This document shows, piece by piece, positions 20,121 to 29,071 of a DNA stretch of 64,000 nucleotides. Made by a program: the position numbers and the translations under genes. The stretch lies in assembly GCF_014696355.1 (NCBI RefSeq), contig NZ_JACJQA010000003.1, positions 334,107-398,106 on the forward strand. Reading direction: 5' to 3'. The notes beneath the pieces were generated by a model. The model was not told the origin of the DNA, searched no databases, and saw only the letters and a program-made list of their open reading frames with translations. This DNA is from Pseudanabaena sp. FACHB-1998 (lineage in GTDB: Bacteria > Cyanobacteriota > Cyanobacteriia > Pseudanabaenales > Pseudanabaenaceae). The number at the start of each line of letters is the position of its first letter. Positions within the stretch are counted from its first letter, which is position 1.

Positions 20121-20992
20121 GTCAAAATTTTCAATCAATATTTTTAATATTCCAGAAATTTTTACTGCCCGTTGTGCGTATTCTGGCTTTTGCCTATATT
20201 GGTTTAGCAATAGTTTTATATATTGGTCAATCAAACTTAGTCTATATGCCTAGTAAAGAGGTAATAGAAACACCTGAAACTGTCGGCATAAAGTTTGAAA
20301 ATATTCGATTGACAACTAATGATAATGTCAACTTAGACGCTTGGTTTGTACCAGCTAGGGATAATGATTTAATTGGTAAAGGCGTAATTTTATTTTGTCA
20401 TGGGAATGGCGGTAACATTAGCAATCGCATTAGTTACTTACCAATTTTTAGAGAATTAGGACTAGCGACGTTTCTATTTGACTATCGAGGCTATGGCAAA
20501 AGCGAAGGTAATCCTAGTGAAATCGGCACATATAAAGATGTCGAAGCAGCATGGAAATATCTCACCCAAGAGCGTAAAATTCCTGCCCAAAAAATTATCA
20601 TTTATGGTGAATCTTTGGGTGGCTCGATTGCTTCCTACATTGCCGAAACCACTCAACAAGATCCCAACAATAAAGCCGCAGGGTTAATTCTTGCCTCCAC
20701 ATTTACCTCAATTAGCGATCGCGCTTCCGAGATTTATCCATTTTTGCCAATTAGACTGCTATCCCGCTATGCCTATAACTCCATAGAGCGATTACCCAAT
20801 ATCAAAATTCCTGTCCTAATTATGCATAGCACTGAGGATGAAATCATTCCTTTTCAGCATGGCGATCGCAACTTTCAAGTAGCCAATGAACCTAAAAAAC
20901 TCGTTAAACTGCGAGGTGATCATAATGGAGGTTTTCTAGATTCCCTTGAGACCTATCGGAAGGGTATTCAAGAATTTATTCAAAAAATATAG
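20117..20992 (+). CDS. Membrane-anchored alpha/beta hydrolase
   Basis: The 291-residue protein has one N-terminal membrane helix (about 15-38) and an alpha/beta hydrolase domain facing outward or the lumen. The oxyanion region HGNGGN, the nucleophile elbow GESLGG (Ser about 173), an Asp in STEDEIIP and the His in GDHNGG make a full catalytic triad. It resembles the BAAT/Fsh1-like family of serine hydrolases widespread in bacteria; the substrate is unknown. Its start overlaps the stop of the 39-codon ORF upstream. Some HIP1 sites and less AT-rich codons show that host-typical DNA resumes here after the restriction genes. Confidence 0.88.
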   Translation: MSQNFQSIFLIFQKFLLPVVRILAFAYIGLAIVLYIGQSNLVYMPSKEVIETPETVGIKFENIRLTTNDNVNLDAWFVPARDNDLIGKGVILFCHGNGGNISNRISYLPIFRELGLATFLFDYRGYGKSEGNPSEIGTYKDVEAAWKYLTQERKIPAQKIIIYGESLGGSIASYIAETTQQDPNNKAAGLILASTFTSISDRASEIYPFLPIRLLSRYAYNSIERLPNIKIPVLIMHSTEDEIIPFQHGDRNFQVANEPKKLVKLRGDHNGGFLDSLETYRKGIQEFIQKI

Positions 20993-20997
20993 CAACC

Positions 20998-21043
20998 CCA
21001 AAAGATAAATGACGACGCGAAACTTCGTCATTTATCTTTTGGG
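20998..21043 (+). terminator. Hairpin downstream of the hydrolase gene
   Basis: Arms CCCAAAAGATAAATGACGA and TCGTCATTTATCTTTTGGG around a 8-base loop, 6 bp after the stop codon. It probably ends the transcript. Confidence 0.7.
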
Positions 21044-21155
21044 AATTGCAAAACCTAATCATTGCGATATACAACAGCTATATTGTAGAAAGCAAAAATT
21101 ACTTGTAATCAAAAGCTAAAAGCTAATCTCCAATCCTCTAATCACTAAATTATCC

Positions 21156-21557
21156 GTGTTACTAGGTTTCGATCCCGGAAAACAAAAATGTGGCGTTGCC
21201 GTCATGGGCTTAGATCGTAAGCTGCATTTTCAAGCAGTGATCCCTAGCCAAGATGCGATCGCTAAAGTCGGCAACTTATTAGATAGCTATCCCATATCCT
21301 TGATGGTAATGGGCGATCAAACTGCCTCTAAGCAATGGAAAGCTCAATTGCAATCTACATTCCCAGATTTACGGATCATCACTGTAGATGAGCGCTACAG
21401 CAGTGAAGAGGCAAGGCAAAGATTTTGGCAAATTTATCCAGCAAAGGGATTGATGAAATTAGTGCCACTGGGAATGAGATCGCCCGATCGCCCCATTGAC
21501 GATATTGTTGCCGCGATTTTGATCGAGCGCTACCTCAGCCGCCTTATTAGCTCTTGA
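21156..21557 (+). CDS. YqgF/RuvX-like RNase H-fold nuclease
   Basis: The 133-residue protein starts at GTG 21156 and opens directly with the RNase H-fold strand LLGFDPGKQKCGVAV, whose Asp is the first catalytic residue of RuvC-like and YqgF-like nucleases. LMVMGDQT, TVDERYSSEEARQRF and the C-terminal PIDDIVAAILIERYL supply the other acidic positions. Cyanobacteria have a divergent short YqgF-like protein besides the standard pre-16S rRNA processing enzyme; this looks like that one. The substrate, a Holliday junction or RNA, is not established. A long perfect hairpin follows the stop. Confidence 0.8.
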   Translation: MLLGFDPGKQKCGVAVMGLDRKLHFQAVIPSQDAIAKVGNLLDSYPISLMVMGDQTASKQWKAQLQSTFPDLRIITVDERYSSEEARQRFWQIYPAKGLMKLVPLGMRSPDRPIDDIVAAILIERYLSRLISS

Positions 21558-21561
21558 ACTA

Positions 21562-21610
21562 CAGAAATTTTTTGAAACCGTTGTAAAACAACGGTTTCAA
21601 AAAATTTCTG
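21562..21610. repeat. Perfect 23-bp-arm hairpin
   Basis: Arms start CAGAAATTTTTTGAAACC and meet at GTTGT-AAA-ACAAC, starting 4 bp after the YqgF-like stop. It is possibly its terminator and is of the common hairpin type of the window. Confidence 0.85.
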
Positions 21611-21755
21611 TGGTTGGCTTTGAGGACAAAGCACTGTAAAAAGTTTTATCAAGCTTCGTAAAGTAACATTAAGTAAGCTTGAAGCGGGGGTATATAGCAA
21701 TGATATCTTTGCAAATGATAACAAAGGCGTATACGCAATTTGGGAGACAATCTCA

Positions 21756-22205
21756 ATGTCAGAAGAAACAGCAACAGCGACCTTTACTGCACCTACTCCC
21801 ACAGGTAAAACTCCTATCTGGGGCGGTAGCACAGGCGGTTTGCTTAACGCAGCCTTTACTGAGGAAAAGTACCTGATCTCTTGGAACAGCCCCAAAGAGC
21901 AAGTATTTGAAATGCCTACAGGCGGCGCTGCAACTATGGTCAAAGGCGATAACTTGCTTTACTTAGCTAAGAAAGAGCAAGCCCTTGCTTTGGGTACACA
22001 GTTGCGTAAATTTAAAATCACCAATTACAAGATTTGGCGCGAATTTCCTAATGGCGACCAAGTTTATCTACATCCTAGCGATGGTGTGTTCCCTGAGAAG
22101 GTGAATGCTGGTCGTGTTGCCGCTAATAGCGTCAGCCGCAAGATTGGTGACAATCCTAATCCTATAAGCGTTAAGTTTACTGGTAAGGGAACTTACGATG
22201 TCTAA
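21756..22205 (+). CDS. psaD: Photosystem I subunit II (PsaD)
   Basis: PsaD is the stromal photosystem I subunit that docks ferredoxin and holds PsaC. The 149-residue product contains the conserved blocks [50 protein letters not shown] and [19 protein letters not shown]. It is slightly longer than the usual 140 residues because of a Thr/Ala-rich N-terminus. The ATG at 21756 follows a long untranslated stretch. Downstream lies a 76-bp tandem repeat. Confidence 0.97.
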   Translation: MSEETATATFTAPTPTGKTPIWGGSTGGLLNAAFTEEKYLISWNSPKEQVFEMPTGGAATMVKGDNLLYLAKKEQALALGTQLRKFKITNYKIWREFPNGDQVYLHPSDGVFPEKVNAGRVAANSVSRKIGDNPNPISVKFTGKGTYDV

Positions 22206-22256
22206 TTAATGGCTTTGGCTATTAATCTATCGCTCTTATTTATTTTTTAATTTTTT

Positions 22257-22480
22257 GCAAAAGCTACTGCGATCGCTTGATCTCGGTGGCTTTTGTTTTG
22301 TGGAGACTCGCTGACGCGAGTAACACAGTGAGGCAAAAGCTACTGCGATCAATTGATTTTGGTAGCTTTTGTTTTGTGGAGACTCGCTGACGCGAGTAAC
22401 ACAGTGAGGCAAAAGTTACTGCGATCGCTTGATTTCGGTGGCTTTTGTGGTGTAGAGACTCGTTGGCACGAGTCCCATAA
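22257..22480 (+). repeat. Tandem repeat, 76-bp unit, about 2.95 copies
   Basis: Units start at 22257, 22333 and 22409 with GCAAAAG(C/T)TACTGCGATC. Each unit has two stem-loops: AAAAGCTAC pairing with GTAGCTTTT, and ACTCGC-TGAC-GCGAGT. In unit 3 the second becomes ACTCGT-TGGC-ACGAGT, so both sides of one base pair changed together. Units 1 and 3 keep a HIP1 octamer that unit 2 has lost. Two reverse ORFs across it are artefacts of the repeat. Confidence 0.92.
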
Positions 22481-22537
22481 ACCAAGATATTTTTTGAAAG
22501 TGTTGCTTCGCAACACTTTCAAAAAATATCTTGGTTT
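22479..22537. repeat. Perfect 28-bp-arm hairpin
   Basis: Arms AAACCAAGATATTTTTTGAA and beyond, meeting at GTTGC-TTC-GCAAC. It abuts the tandem repeat and has the same centre as hairpins at 28965 and 31146. Confidence 0.88.
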
Positions 22538-22743
22538 GTTTTTAGCGCAAAGCATCATAAAAGAAACTTCAGTTGCTCGACAAGGGGCTTAAGCACCTTG
22601 TTTATCATTTGCTTTTGTAATGACTCTGATAGCTTTATCGAATCTATCTTGAGTGGTATGGTCTGTTAAGAAATATAAAGTATTATTAATCCAGATAAAG
22701 ATTTTTACCGCTCAAAAATCCAAACACACAGGAGATAATTGCA

Positions 22744-22890
22744 ATGTCTGACTCTACAGAACCCAAATTTGGTTTTAATACCTTCGCTGAAACTTGGAAC
22801 GGTCGTCTTGCAATGCTTGGCTTCGTTATCGGTTTAGCCACAGAGTTGCTCACTGGTCAAGGTATCCTTTCTCAAATCGGCTTGCTATAG
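22744..22890 (+). CDS. High-light-inducible protein (Hli/Scp)
   Basis: A 48-residue single-helix protein from ATG 22744, preceded by AGGAGATAATTGCA, a good ribosome site. It contains the chlorophyll-binding helix signature ETWNGRLAMLGFVIGLATEL, with the ExxNxR motif. Hlips bind chlorophyll and carotenoid, protect new photosystem II and quench energy under stress. Length and motif place it with the small HliA/ScpC-like forms; which paralogue cannot be told. It is followed by its own terminator. Regulation by high light is typical of the family; I do not see a specific control element. Confidence 0.95.
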   Translation: MSDSTEPKFGFNTFAETWNGRLAMLGFVIGLATELLTGQGILSQIGLL

Positions 22891-22923
22891 TTTGATGGCG
22901 CTTTGTGCTTTAACCACAAATTA

Positions 22924-22970
22924 AACAAAACAAGAAAAGCGTTGCTGAGCAACGCTTTTCTTGTTTTGTT
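22924..22970 (+). terminator. hli terminator
   Basis: Perfect 22-bp stem AACAAAACAAGAAAAGCGTT(GC) with TGA loop, 34 bp after the hli stop. Confidence 0.75.
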
Positions 22971-23013
22971 GGGGATAAAAGAATGGGGTGACGGAAAGTA
23001 TCGACCCGTTCTT

Positions 23014-23844
23014 TTATCCTTTCAAATATTCAAGAATCTTTTGGAAAAGCATAATAATCTTGTCTTCGCCATTATCACGAATGAAGATATCAAAATTTGG
23101 ATGAGAATTCGCTTCAATTAACCAATAGTTATTTTGATCATCTAAGGCAACATCTAGCCCAACATAGGTAAGGGGCGTTTTCTGAAAAATCGGCTGAATA
23201 AAATGATCAATTTCTTGAATGATTCGAGAATCTTCGACTAATCTCGCGATCGCACCCTCCCAATGCAAAGGACTGAGATTACCTGCAAATTTAGCTTGGG
23301 AAATGTCCTTCTCATAGAGAACTATTTGCTGTTGATTAAGGCAAACAGAGCGATATTCCTTGATGATATTAATGGGCTTCTGAACTAGGGCAACGTAGTC
23401 ATAGCTTTTAGTATTAACGTTAAAAATAGTATCTAAAGCATGGCGAACTTGAGATAAATCCTCACATTTAAAAACATTACTCCCACCCGATCCTCGATTT
23501 CTTTTGACAATAACTGGAAAATCAAATTTTTCCTTTACTTGAGTGACAATTTGATCGATAGATATAAATTCTAGATACTCCAAATATTTTTCATCGCAAT
23601 AGGGAGAAATGAAAGAGACTGTGTGCGGCATTTGCACAACATCTTGAAATACTTGATAGAAATATTGCTTATCTTTGAAGATCTCAGCAACTGATTGAGG
23701 AGTAAGAGGTGTGGAATAGTTAGTAAAAAAATATTCGCGATCGCCAAGGATGACTTTAACTAGATTTTGATTAGGGTGTAATATCTCATACTTAATTTCG
23801 CTTTTTTTGCAAGCGGCGATGAGCATCTTAATATTCGTGAGCAT
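23014..23844 (-). CDS. ATP-grasp (RimK-like) ligase, substrate unknown
   Basis: The 276-residue protein has an ATP-grasp fold: FPVIVKRNRGSGGSNVFKC is the nucleotide-binding lysine and glycine-rich loop, VALVQKPINIIKEYRSVCLN continues the ATP site, and GLDVALDDQNNYWLIEANSHPNFD carries the Mg-binding Asp, Glu and Asn. Such enzymes join a carboxylate to an amine or similar nucleophile through an acyl phosphate, as in RimK, D-Ala-D-Ala ligase or peptide-modifying ligases. The N-terminal 80 residues are a distinct, unrecognised domain. No biosynthetic partner or precursor peptide gene is adjacent, so the substrate cannot be guessed. Confidence 0.85.
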   Translation of the reverse strand: MLTNIKMLIAACKKSEIKYEILHPNQNLVKVILGDREYFFTNYSTPLTPQSVAEIFKDKQYFYQVFQDVVQMPHTVSFISPYCDEKYLEYLEFISIDQIVTQVKEKFDFPVIVKRNRGSGGSNVFKCEDLSQVRHALDTIFNVNTKSYDYVALVQKPINIIKEYRSVCLNQQQIVLYEKDISQAKFAGNLSPLHWEGAIARLVEDSRIIQEIDHFIQPIFQKTPLTYVGLDVALDDQNNYWLIEANSHPNFDIFIRDNGEDKIIMLFQKILEYLKG

Positions 23845-23876
23845 GGTTAAAGATTATAAAACTTAGAAAGAGTCAA

Positions 23877-23913
23877 ATTTTTTGTAGCATGGCTTCGCCA
23901 TGCTACAAAAAAT
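23877..23913. terminator. Hairpin between two minus-strand genes
   Basis: Perfect 17-bp arms ATTTTTTGTAGCATGGC around TTC, 12 bp downstream of the mnmG stop; a likely mnmG terminator. Confidence 0.75.
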
Positions 23914-23925
23914 CTGCTCTTTATT

Positions 23926-25857
23926 TTACTTTTTCGTAGCCAGACGATGTTGAATTTCTAAATATACTAACAATGCATTTACATCCGCAGGATTAACCCC
24001 ACCAATACGGCTAGCCTGTCCGATAGTCATGGGACGGATCTTGCTGAGCTTCTCTCTAGATTCTTTAGAGAGGGTCTCAATGGCGTTGTAATCGATATCC
24101 ACAGGAAGCTTGCGATCGCTATGCTTAGCCACTTCCTCAATTTGATGCTCTTGGCGCTGAATGTAACCCACATACTTAACTTCGATTTCCGCAGCAAGGC
24201 GCTCAAATCGATTCAAATCAGGATCGGCTAATCCATAGTGAATTAATTCGGCATAGTTAAATTTAGGGCGACGTAAGAGATCTGAGAGAGTAATTGCTCC
24301 ACGAATGATTTCGCCTGTTTCCGATGTAATCCTCTGCCCCAGTTCATCCTTTTCCTTAACACGAGTTTCATTAAGACGTTGAACTTCTGCATGGACGCGT
24401 TCCTGCTTATCGCAGAAAAGTTGCCATCGGCGATCATCCACTAGCCCAATTTCACGTCCAATGGGAGTCAATCGGCGATCGGCATTATCCGATCGCAAGA
24501 TCAGCCGATATTCGGAGCGACTGGTCAACATCCGATAGGGTTCGCGTAGCTCCTTGGTGCAGAGATCATCAATTAATGTGCCGATATAACTACTGGCGCG
24601 GGGAAGTACCACCATTTCTTTGTCTTTCGCAAATAGAGCCGCATTCATACCTGCGACTAAACCCTGTGCTGCGGCTTCTTCATAGCCTGTCGTTCCATTA
24701 ATCTGCCCCGCACAAAATAGCCCTTCAATCAATTTTGTCATTAAGGTGGGATAACACTGCGTGGCGGGAATGTAATCATATTCCACTGCATAGGCAGCCC
24801 GCAGCATTTGACAATTTTCTAGTCCCGGAAGTGTTCTCAGCATTTGCAGTTGAATATTTTCAGGCATTCCCGTTGAGAAGCCTTGAATATAAAGTTCGGG
24901 AATATTTCTTCCCTCTGGTTCAATAAAGATTTGATGACTCTCTTTGTCGGCAAAACGGACAATTTTATCTTCGATACTTGGACAGTAGCGAGGTCCTTTA
25001 GCATCAATAAAGCCGCCATAAACAGGGGTAAGGTGCAGATTCTCCCGAATGATGCGATGGGTTTCGGGAGTGGTGCGGGTCAAATAACAATTCATCTGTT
25101 CCCGTTCTACCCATGCAGAAGGGTCGAAACTGAACCAGTTCTGTTCTTCATCGGAAGGCTGAACTTCCATTTTGCTATAGTCCACTGTGCGCCGATCTAC
25201 TCGCGCTGGCGTACCTGTTTTCAGGCGATCGGTGACAAATCCTAAAGCATTCAAAGTTTCTGTTAAACCTGTTACCGCAAATTCTCCTGCTCTTCCAGCG
25301 GACATGGAACGATTACCCACCCAGATTTTGCCATTGAGAAATGTGCCTGTGGTCAAAATCACAGCTTTGCAAGCATAACCCACCCCAAACTGGGTCTCAA
25401 CGCCGATAATCGCTTGGTTTGGATCAAGTAAGACATTAACTACCGTTCCTTCCCGTACCGAAAGATTTGGTTCATTCTCAACTACAGTTTTCATTTCCGC
25501 AGCATATTCGCGCTTATCCGTTTGCGCTCTTAACGCCCAGACTGCGGGTCCCCGCGAACTATTGAGAATTCTTTTTTGTAAATAGGTGCGATCGGTAATC
25601 TTCGCAATTTCGCCACCAAGGGCATCGACCTCATGGACAAGTTGAGATTTTGCAGGCCCTCCAACAGCAGGATTACAAGGTTGCCATGCTATGCGATCAA
25701 GATTGAGCGTGAGTAGGAGAGTTTTACAACCCATGCGTGCGGAGGCGAGAGCAGCTTCACAGCCTGCGTGACCTGCGCCCACTACAACCACTTCAAATTC
25801 ATCAAGAAAATGTACTTGATCGCTTGAGTTTAGCAAATTACCCTTTATCTCGCTCAT
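23926..25857 (-). CDS. mnmG: tRNA uridine-5-carboxymethylaminomethyl modification enzyme MnmG
   Basis: MnmG, with MnmE, uses FAD and a folate carbon to modify U34 of certain tRNAs. The 643-residue product has the FAD-binding [13 protein letters not shown] (about 24-36), the [22 protein letters not shown] signature, [34 protein letters not shown] with a conserved Cys and the C-terminal [15 protein letters not shown]. Length is normal. Start at ATG 25857; it is a single gene with a MITE-like element upstream. Confidence 0.97.
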   Translation of the reverse strand: MSEIKGNLLNSSDQVHFLDEFEVVVVGAGHAGCEAALASARMGCKTLLLTLNLDRIAWQPCNPAVGGPAKSQLVHEVDALGGEIAKITDRTYLQKRILNSSRGPAVWALRAQTDKREYAAEMKTVVENEPNLSVREGTVVNVLLDPNQAIIGVETQFGVGYACKAVILTTGTFLNGKIWVGNRSMSAGRAGEFAVTGLTETLNALGFVTDRLKTGTPARVDRRTVDYSKMEVQPSDEEQNWFSFDPSAWVEREQMNCYLTRTTPETHRIIRENLHLTPVYGGFIDAKGPRYCPSIEDKIVRFADKESHQIFIEPEGRNIPELYIQGFSTGMPENIQLQMLRTLPGLENCQMLRAAYAVEYDYIPATQCYPTLMTKLIEGLFCAGQINGTTGYEEAAAQGLVAGMNAALFAKDKEMVVLPRASSYIGTLIDDLCTKELREPYRMLTSRSEYRLILRSDNADRRLTPIGREIGLVDDRRWQLFCDKQERVHAEVQRLNETRVKEKDELGQRITSETGEIIRGAITLSDLLRRPKFNYAELIHYGLADPDLNRFERLAAEIEVKYVGYIQRQEHQIEEVAKHSDRKLPVDIDYNAIETLSKESREKLSKIRPMTIGQASRIGGVNPADVNALLVYLEIQHRLATKK

Positions 25858-25900
25858 TGTTTGACAGACCTGACCAACAGAGGATTATTCTAGCCCATAG

Positions 25901-26019
25901 TTATAGCTGTAGTCACTTGCATTAAGACTAACCAAAAATCAAGAAGCGAGTGGCGGCGCTTAGTGCTGCTACTCGTCTTCTGGTTTAGAGTCCTCACAAG
26001 ACTGGCGATCGCTATAAAA
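25901..26019 (-). mobile_element. MITE-like element, family A, copy 3 (inverted)
   Basis: Read on the minus strand it has the same blocks as the copies at 16902 and 34963: TTATAGCGATCGCC, CTTGTGAGGACTCTAAACC, an imperfect hairpin, then TTAATGCAAGTGACTACAG and CTATAA. One terminal repeat now includes a HIP1 octamer. It lies in the mnmG-ctp spacer. Confidence 0.7.
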
Positions 26020-26108
26020 TTGATCACACGCACAAAAATTCATGTGCTAGAGTTGGATTACTTTTTAATCTCGCATTCCTCACACAAATCACCTTTCAGG
26101 AAGTTGAC

Positions 26109-27374
26109 ATGGCAAAAGGCGGACTTGTACTTGGTACAACAGCAGCACTAGCTGCGGCTGTTGCAGTTGTTGGTTTTCAACTAGCAAACCCTAGCATCGC
26201 CGCATTTCGGGATAGTCCCAAAGAGATCGTTGACGAAGCTTGGCAGCTTATTAATCGGGAATATGTTGATGGTTCTTTTAATAAAGTAAATTGGCGGCAG
26301 GTCAGACGGCAGTATGTCGAAAATCGCGACTACTCATCTAAGGCTGAAGCTTATCGCTCAGTTCGCGAGATGTTGAAATTACTGGATGATCCATACACCC
26401 GTTTTATGGACCCTGAGCAATTTAAGAGTATGCAAATCGACACTTCGGGGGAACTCACGGGTGTTGGTATTCAGCTTGGCATGGATGACACAACCAAACA
26501 GTTGACAGTAGTTGCGCCGATCGAAGATTCGCCTGCGTCTAGGGCTGGGGTTTTGACTAAAGACATTATTACTTCGATCGCTAATAAATCTACAGAGGGC
26601 ATGGACATTAATCAAGCCGTCGCCCTAATTCGTGGTCCTGCTGGCACAAAGGTAAAACTGGGAATCAAGCGTGGCGATCGCCAATTTGATCTTGAACTAG
26701 AACGAGCCAAAATTGAGATCCATCCCGTTAAAGCAGAATTGCGCGACACTAATGCGGGCAAAGTGGGCTATATCAGCTTGCGTCAATTTAACGCCAATGC
26801 AGCAAGCGATATGCGTAAAGCCATCCAAGATCATGTTAGTAAGGGCGCTGTTGGTTTTATCTTAGATTTGCGCTCAAATCCCGGTGGACTACTATACTCT
26901 AGTGCTGAAATTGCGCGGATGTGGCTAGATAACGCGACGATTGTTTCCACCATTGACCGTAAGGGCGAAAGCGAACGCTTAACTGCTAACCGCCAAGCTC
27001 TCACCAATAAACCATTGGTAGTCTTGGTAGACGGTGGTTCTGCGAGTGCTAGCGAAATTTTGTCTGGAGCTTTGCAAGACAATAAGAGAGCCGTCATCGT
27101 AGGTACTAAGACCTTTGGTAAAGGCTTAGTGCAGTCCGTACATTCCCTGAGCGATGGCTCTGGCATGGCGGTGACGATCGCTAAGTACTACACTCCCAGT
27201 GGTCGGGACATCAATCACATGGGCATTGTGCCAGATCGCGTAGTTGAGTTGACTAAAGAGGATCTCGAAAAACTTAACAAAAATCGTGATTTGGTGGGTA
27301 CGTCTTCCGATCCTCAGTTCGCTAAAGCAGTCGATATTTTATCTGGCGAACTAAAAAGCGTAAGTTCACGCTAG
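26109..27374 (+). CDS. S41 carboxyl-terminal processing protease (Ctp)
   Basis: The 421-residue protein has a signal/anchor segment (about 5-31), a PDZ domain (about 115-195) and an S41 serine protease domain. The catalytic Ser313 lies in GSASASEI and Lys338 in TFGKGL, 25 residues apart as in D1-processing proteases. Cyanobacteria have CtpA (processing the photosystem II D1 protein), CtpB and CtpC. Which one this is cannot be decided by eye. It acts in the periplasm or thylakoid lumen. It is followed by a cluster of three terminator-like hairpins. Confidence 0.93.
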   Translation: MAKGGLVLGTTAALAAAVAVVGFQLANPSIAAFRDSPKEIVDEAWQLINREYVDGSFNKVNWRQVRRQYVENRDYSSKAEAYRSVREMLKLLDDPYTRFMDPEQFKSMQIDTSGELTGVGIQLGMDDTTKQLTVVAPIEDSPASRAGVLTKDIITSIANKSTEGMDINQAVALIRGPAGTKVKLGIKRGDRQFDLELERAKIEIHPVKAELRDTNAGKVGYISLRQFNANAASDMRKAIQDHVSKGAVGFILDLRSNPGGLLYSSAEIARMWLDNATIVSTIDRKGESERLTANRQALTNKPLVVLVDGGSASASEILSGALQDNKRAVIVGTKTFGKGLVQSVHSLSDGSGMAVTIAKYYTPSGRDINHMGIVPDRVVELTKEDLEKLNKNRDLVGTSSDPQFAKAVDILSGELKSVSSR

Positions 27375-27378
27375 TTAT

Positions 27379-27406
27379 AAAAAAGCCTTGCTAAGCAAGG
27401 CTTTTT
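27379..27406 (+). terminator. ctp terminator
   Basis: AAAAAAGCCTTGC-TAA-GCAAGGCTTTTT, directly after the stop codon; canonical stem with T tail. Confidence 0.85.
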
Positions 27407-27410
27407 CGTA

Positions 27411-27454
27411 CAAAACAAAAATTGCGGCGCAAAGTGCCGCAATTTTTGTTTTAT
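27411..27454. repeat. Hairpin with GCGGCGC centre
   Basis: Arms AAAACAAAAATTGCGGC and its complement around a GCAAAGT-type loop, between two terminators. Confidence 0.8.
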
Positions 27455-27460
27455 TGCTAT

Positions 27461-27493
27461 ATAAAAAAGCCCTGCTAAGCAGGGCTTTTTTAT
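27461..27493. terminator. Terminator overlapping the stop of the next, opposing gene
   Basis: ATAAAAAAGCCCTGC-TAA-GCAGGGCTTTTTTAT. The right arm includes the stop codon of the minus-strand gene at 27490. Nearly the same as the ctp terminator, with two base pairs exchanged. Confidence 0.85.
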
Positions 27494-27942
27494 GAGTCCA
27501 CATGGCGAGTTAATACGGCTTCCATCGTACTTTCTAAATTTTGTCCTGCAATGATGCCCCCAGTTAAAGAGTAAACATTGTTATCACGACGATAGAGGGT
27601 TTGAAAACCTGTACGCATTTTCTTGTCCCCCATTACCCAATAACGCTGAATAATAGAATCAGGGCCGATAATCCCTTCACCTTCAACCTTGCCCAAGGAG
27701 CTATCATCCACCACAAAGGTAAACCGACGCTCATCGGAATCAATGCGACCTTTATAAGCCATGGTTAATTCTTCGCGATCGCTAGAGGGAAACGTCAGTT
27801 TGGTAACCATCGTGAACCAGAAATTATCTTTTGACCAACCTACTAAAGTCCTACCCTTGACACCAATGGGCATTGAGTCTCGATCTATCCAGTTACCTTC
27901 GAGAGTCCATTTCCCTGGTTGCACTAAAAAGGTATGTGCCAC
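27490..27942 (-). CDS. Unknown cyanobacterial protein, beta-barrel-like
   Basis: A 150-residue soluble protein without signal peptide. Alternating hydrophobic strands with W, F and Y residues (PGKWTLEGNWIDRD, DNFWFTMVTKLTF, RRFTFVVDDSSLGKVEGEG, QRYWVMGDKKMRTGFQTLYRRD) suggest a lipocalin or FABP-like small beta barrel. I do not recognise a named family. ATG at 27942 is the only good start. It stands alone between a terminator cluster and an AT-rich spacer. Confidence 0.75.
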   Translation of the reverse strand: MAHTFLVQPGKWTLEGNWIDRDSMPIGVKGRTLVGWSKDNFWFTMVTKLTFPSSDREELTMAYKGRIDSDERRFTFVVDDSSLGKVEGEGIIGPDSIIQRYWVMGDKKMRTGFQTLYRRDNNVYSLTGGIIAGQNLESTMEAVLTRHVDS

Positions 27943-28036
27943 AGTTTTTATCGCCTAATTTTTTAATTATTATGGCTTATTTTATCGCTCTGAAGCAATT
28001 GTCAGGTCAAAAGGCAATAGAAATGTTATCTCCAAT

Positions 28037-28067
28037 AAAGATGTCAACGCTTCGCGTTGACATCTTT
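28037..28067. repeat. Short perfect hairpin
   Basis: AAAGATGTCAACGC-T-T-C-GCGTTGACATCTTT: 14-bp arms and a TTC loop. Confidence 0.8.
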
Positions 28068-28083
28068 AAGCTAATTCTCGGAA

Positions 28084-28183
28084 ATGTGGCAACACTTTTG
28101 TAAATTAAAAGCCCACCCCAGTAAGGTTTTTCAAATTAAGATTTTAAATTAAGAAATGGCTTAGCCATTTCTTAATTTGGTAT
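28084..28183 (-). mobile_element. MITE-like element, family D, degraded copy
   Basis: Contains GGCAACACTTTTGTAAATTAAAA, then CCCAGTAAGGTTTTTCAAATTAAG, then the hairpin AAATTAAGAAATGGC-TTA-GCCATTTCTTAATTT at 28146-28178, then GGTA. It is a reversed version of the elements at 42111 and 54746 with one hairpin damaged. The intact hairpin sits just past the stop of the response regulator and may act as its terminator. Confidence 0.65.
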
Positions 28184-28839
28184 TAGTTGACCAGTCCCGA
28201 TCGCAAAGCAACTACAGCCGCTTGAACGCGATCGTCTACCGAGAGCTTATTCATAATTCCCCTAACGTGCGTTTTGATGGTGTTGGGGCTGAGATAAAGG
28301 GTAGCGGCTATTTCAGGATTGCTCTTACCGTCCACGATGAGCCTCAGCACTTCTAATTCACGCTGTGACAAATGAGAAACATTTTCGGCTTGGGTGGGTG
28401 GCTTGAGGTGATCCATGACCTTACGGGCAATTTGTGGATCAAGGTAAGTAGCACCTTCTTTGGCGGCACTAAAAGCGGATAAAAGACTTTCTGTACTGGT
28501 TCCTTTGACACAATAGGCATCAGCTCCACTAGACATAGCGGCAATAATTTCATTATCATCGGTATGAGAACTGAGCATGACGATGTGAACATTGGGCAAA
28601 TTGGTTTTGATTTTTTGGGTTGCGGCAATTCCATCTAATCTAGGTAGCCCGATATCCATCACAATAATGTCAGGGATTAATTCCTGAGCCATCCTCACCC
28701 CAATATAACCATCTTCAGCAATGCCAACTACAGTAATGTTAGGCTGTTGAGAGAGAGATTGTTCTAGTCCAAGTTGAATGAGTGGATCATCTTCAACAAT
28801 TAGAACTCTTAAAGGTGGTGATGCCGTTGCCACAGTCAT
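28183..28839 (-). CDS. NarL/FixJ-type response regulator
   Basis: About 218 residues from the ATG at 28839 (MTVATASPPLRVL). The receiver domain (about 10-125) shows EDD, the phosphorylated Asp in VMDIGLPRLDG and the Lys in YCVKGT. The C-terminal LuxR-type DNA-binding domain (about 150-218) shows LSQRELEVLRLIVDGKSNPEIAATLYLSPNTIKTHVRGIMNKL. It will be controlled by a histidine kinase and bind promoters. No kinase gene is adjacent. The family has many cyanobacterial members and target genes cannot be inferred. A longer frame to 28956 adds an unlikely N-terminus. Confidence 0.93.
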   Translation of the reverse strand: MTVATASPPLRVLIVEDDPLIQLGLEQSLSQQPNITVVGIAEDGYIGVRMAQELIPDIIVMDIGLPRLDGIAATQKIKTNLPNVHIVMLSSHTDDNEIIAAMSSGADAYCVKGTSTESLLSAFSAAKEGATYLDPQIARKVMDHLKPPTQAENVSHLSQRELEVLRLIVDGKSNPEIAATLYLSPNTIKTHVRGIMNKLSVDDRVQAAVVALRSGLVN

Positions 28840-28964
28840 AATTCTCAGTTTTGTATGCTTGCCTTGATTATATAGTATAGCGGTTTTGATTTTGCCTAGG
28901 GCAAAATTAAAACCTAAAACCCTTGCTAAGCATTGCATACAGCCCTGTACACTCAAACCCGAGT

Positions 28965-29013
28965 CAAGAAAGTTTTTAAAGTGTTGCTTCGCAACACTTT
29001 AAAAACTTTCTTG
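28965..29013. repeat. Perfect 23-bp-arm hairpin
   Basis: Arms CAAGAAAGTTTTTAAAGTGT(TGC) around TTC. Same GTTGC-TTC-GCAAC centre as 22479-22537 but different outer arms. Confidence 0.88.
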
Positions 29014-29071
29014 TGATTCAATTCAATTGCTCGGAAATTGTCGTAAGCCCTAAAGTTATTGGAGAAAAAGA

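Noticed and set aside
22257..22480. CRISPR-like array
   Set aside because: Units are contiguous without unique spacers, 76 bp long and diverged; no cas genes are nearby.
22264..22558. Two reverse frames across the 76-bp tandem repeat
   Set aside because: The products are themselves repeats of the unit, and the frames arise from the repeat length.
24243..25378. Several 60-120 codon frames within mnmG
   Set aside because: All overlap conserved MnmG codons in other frames.
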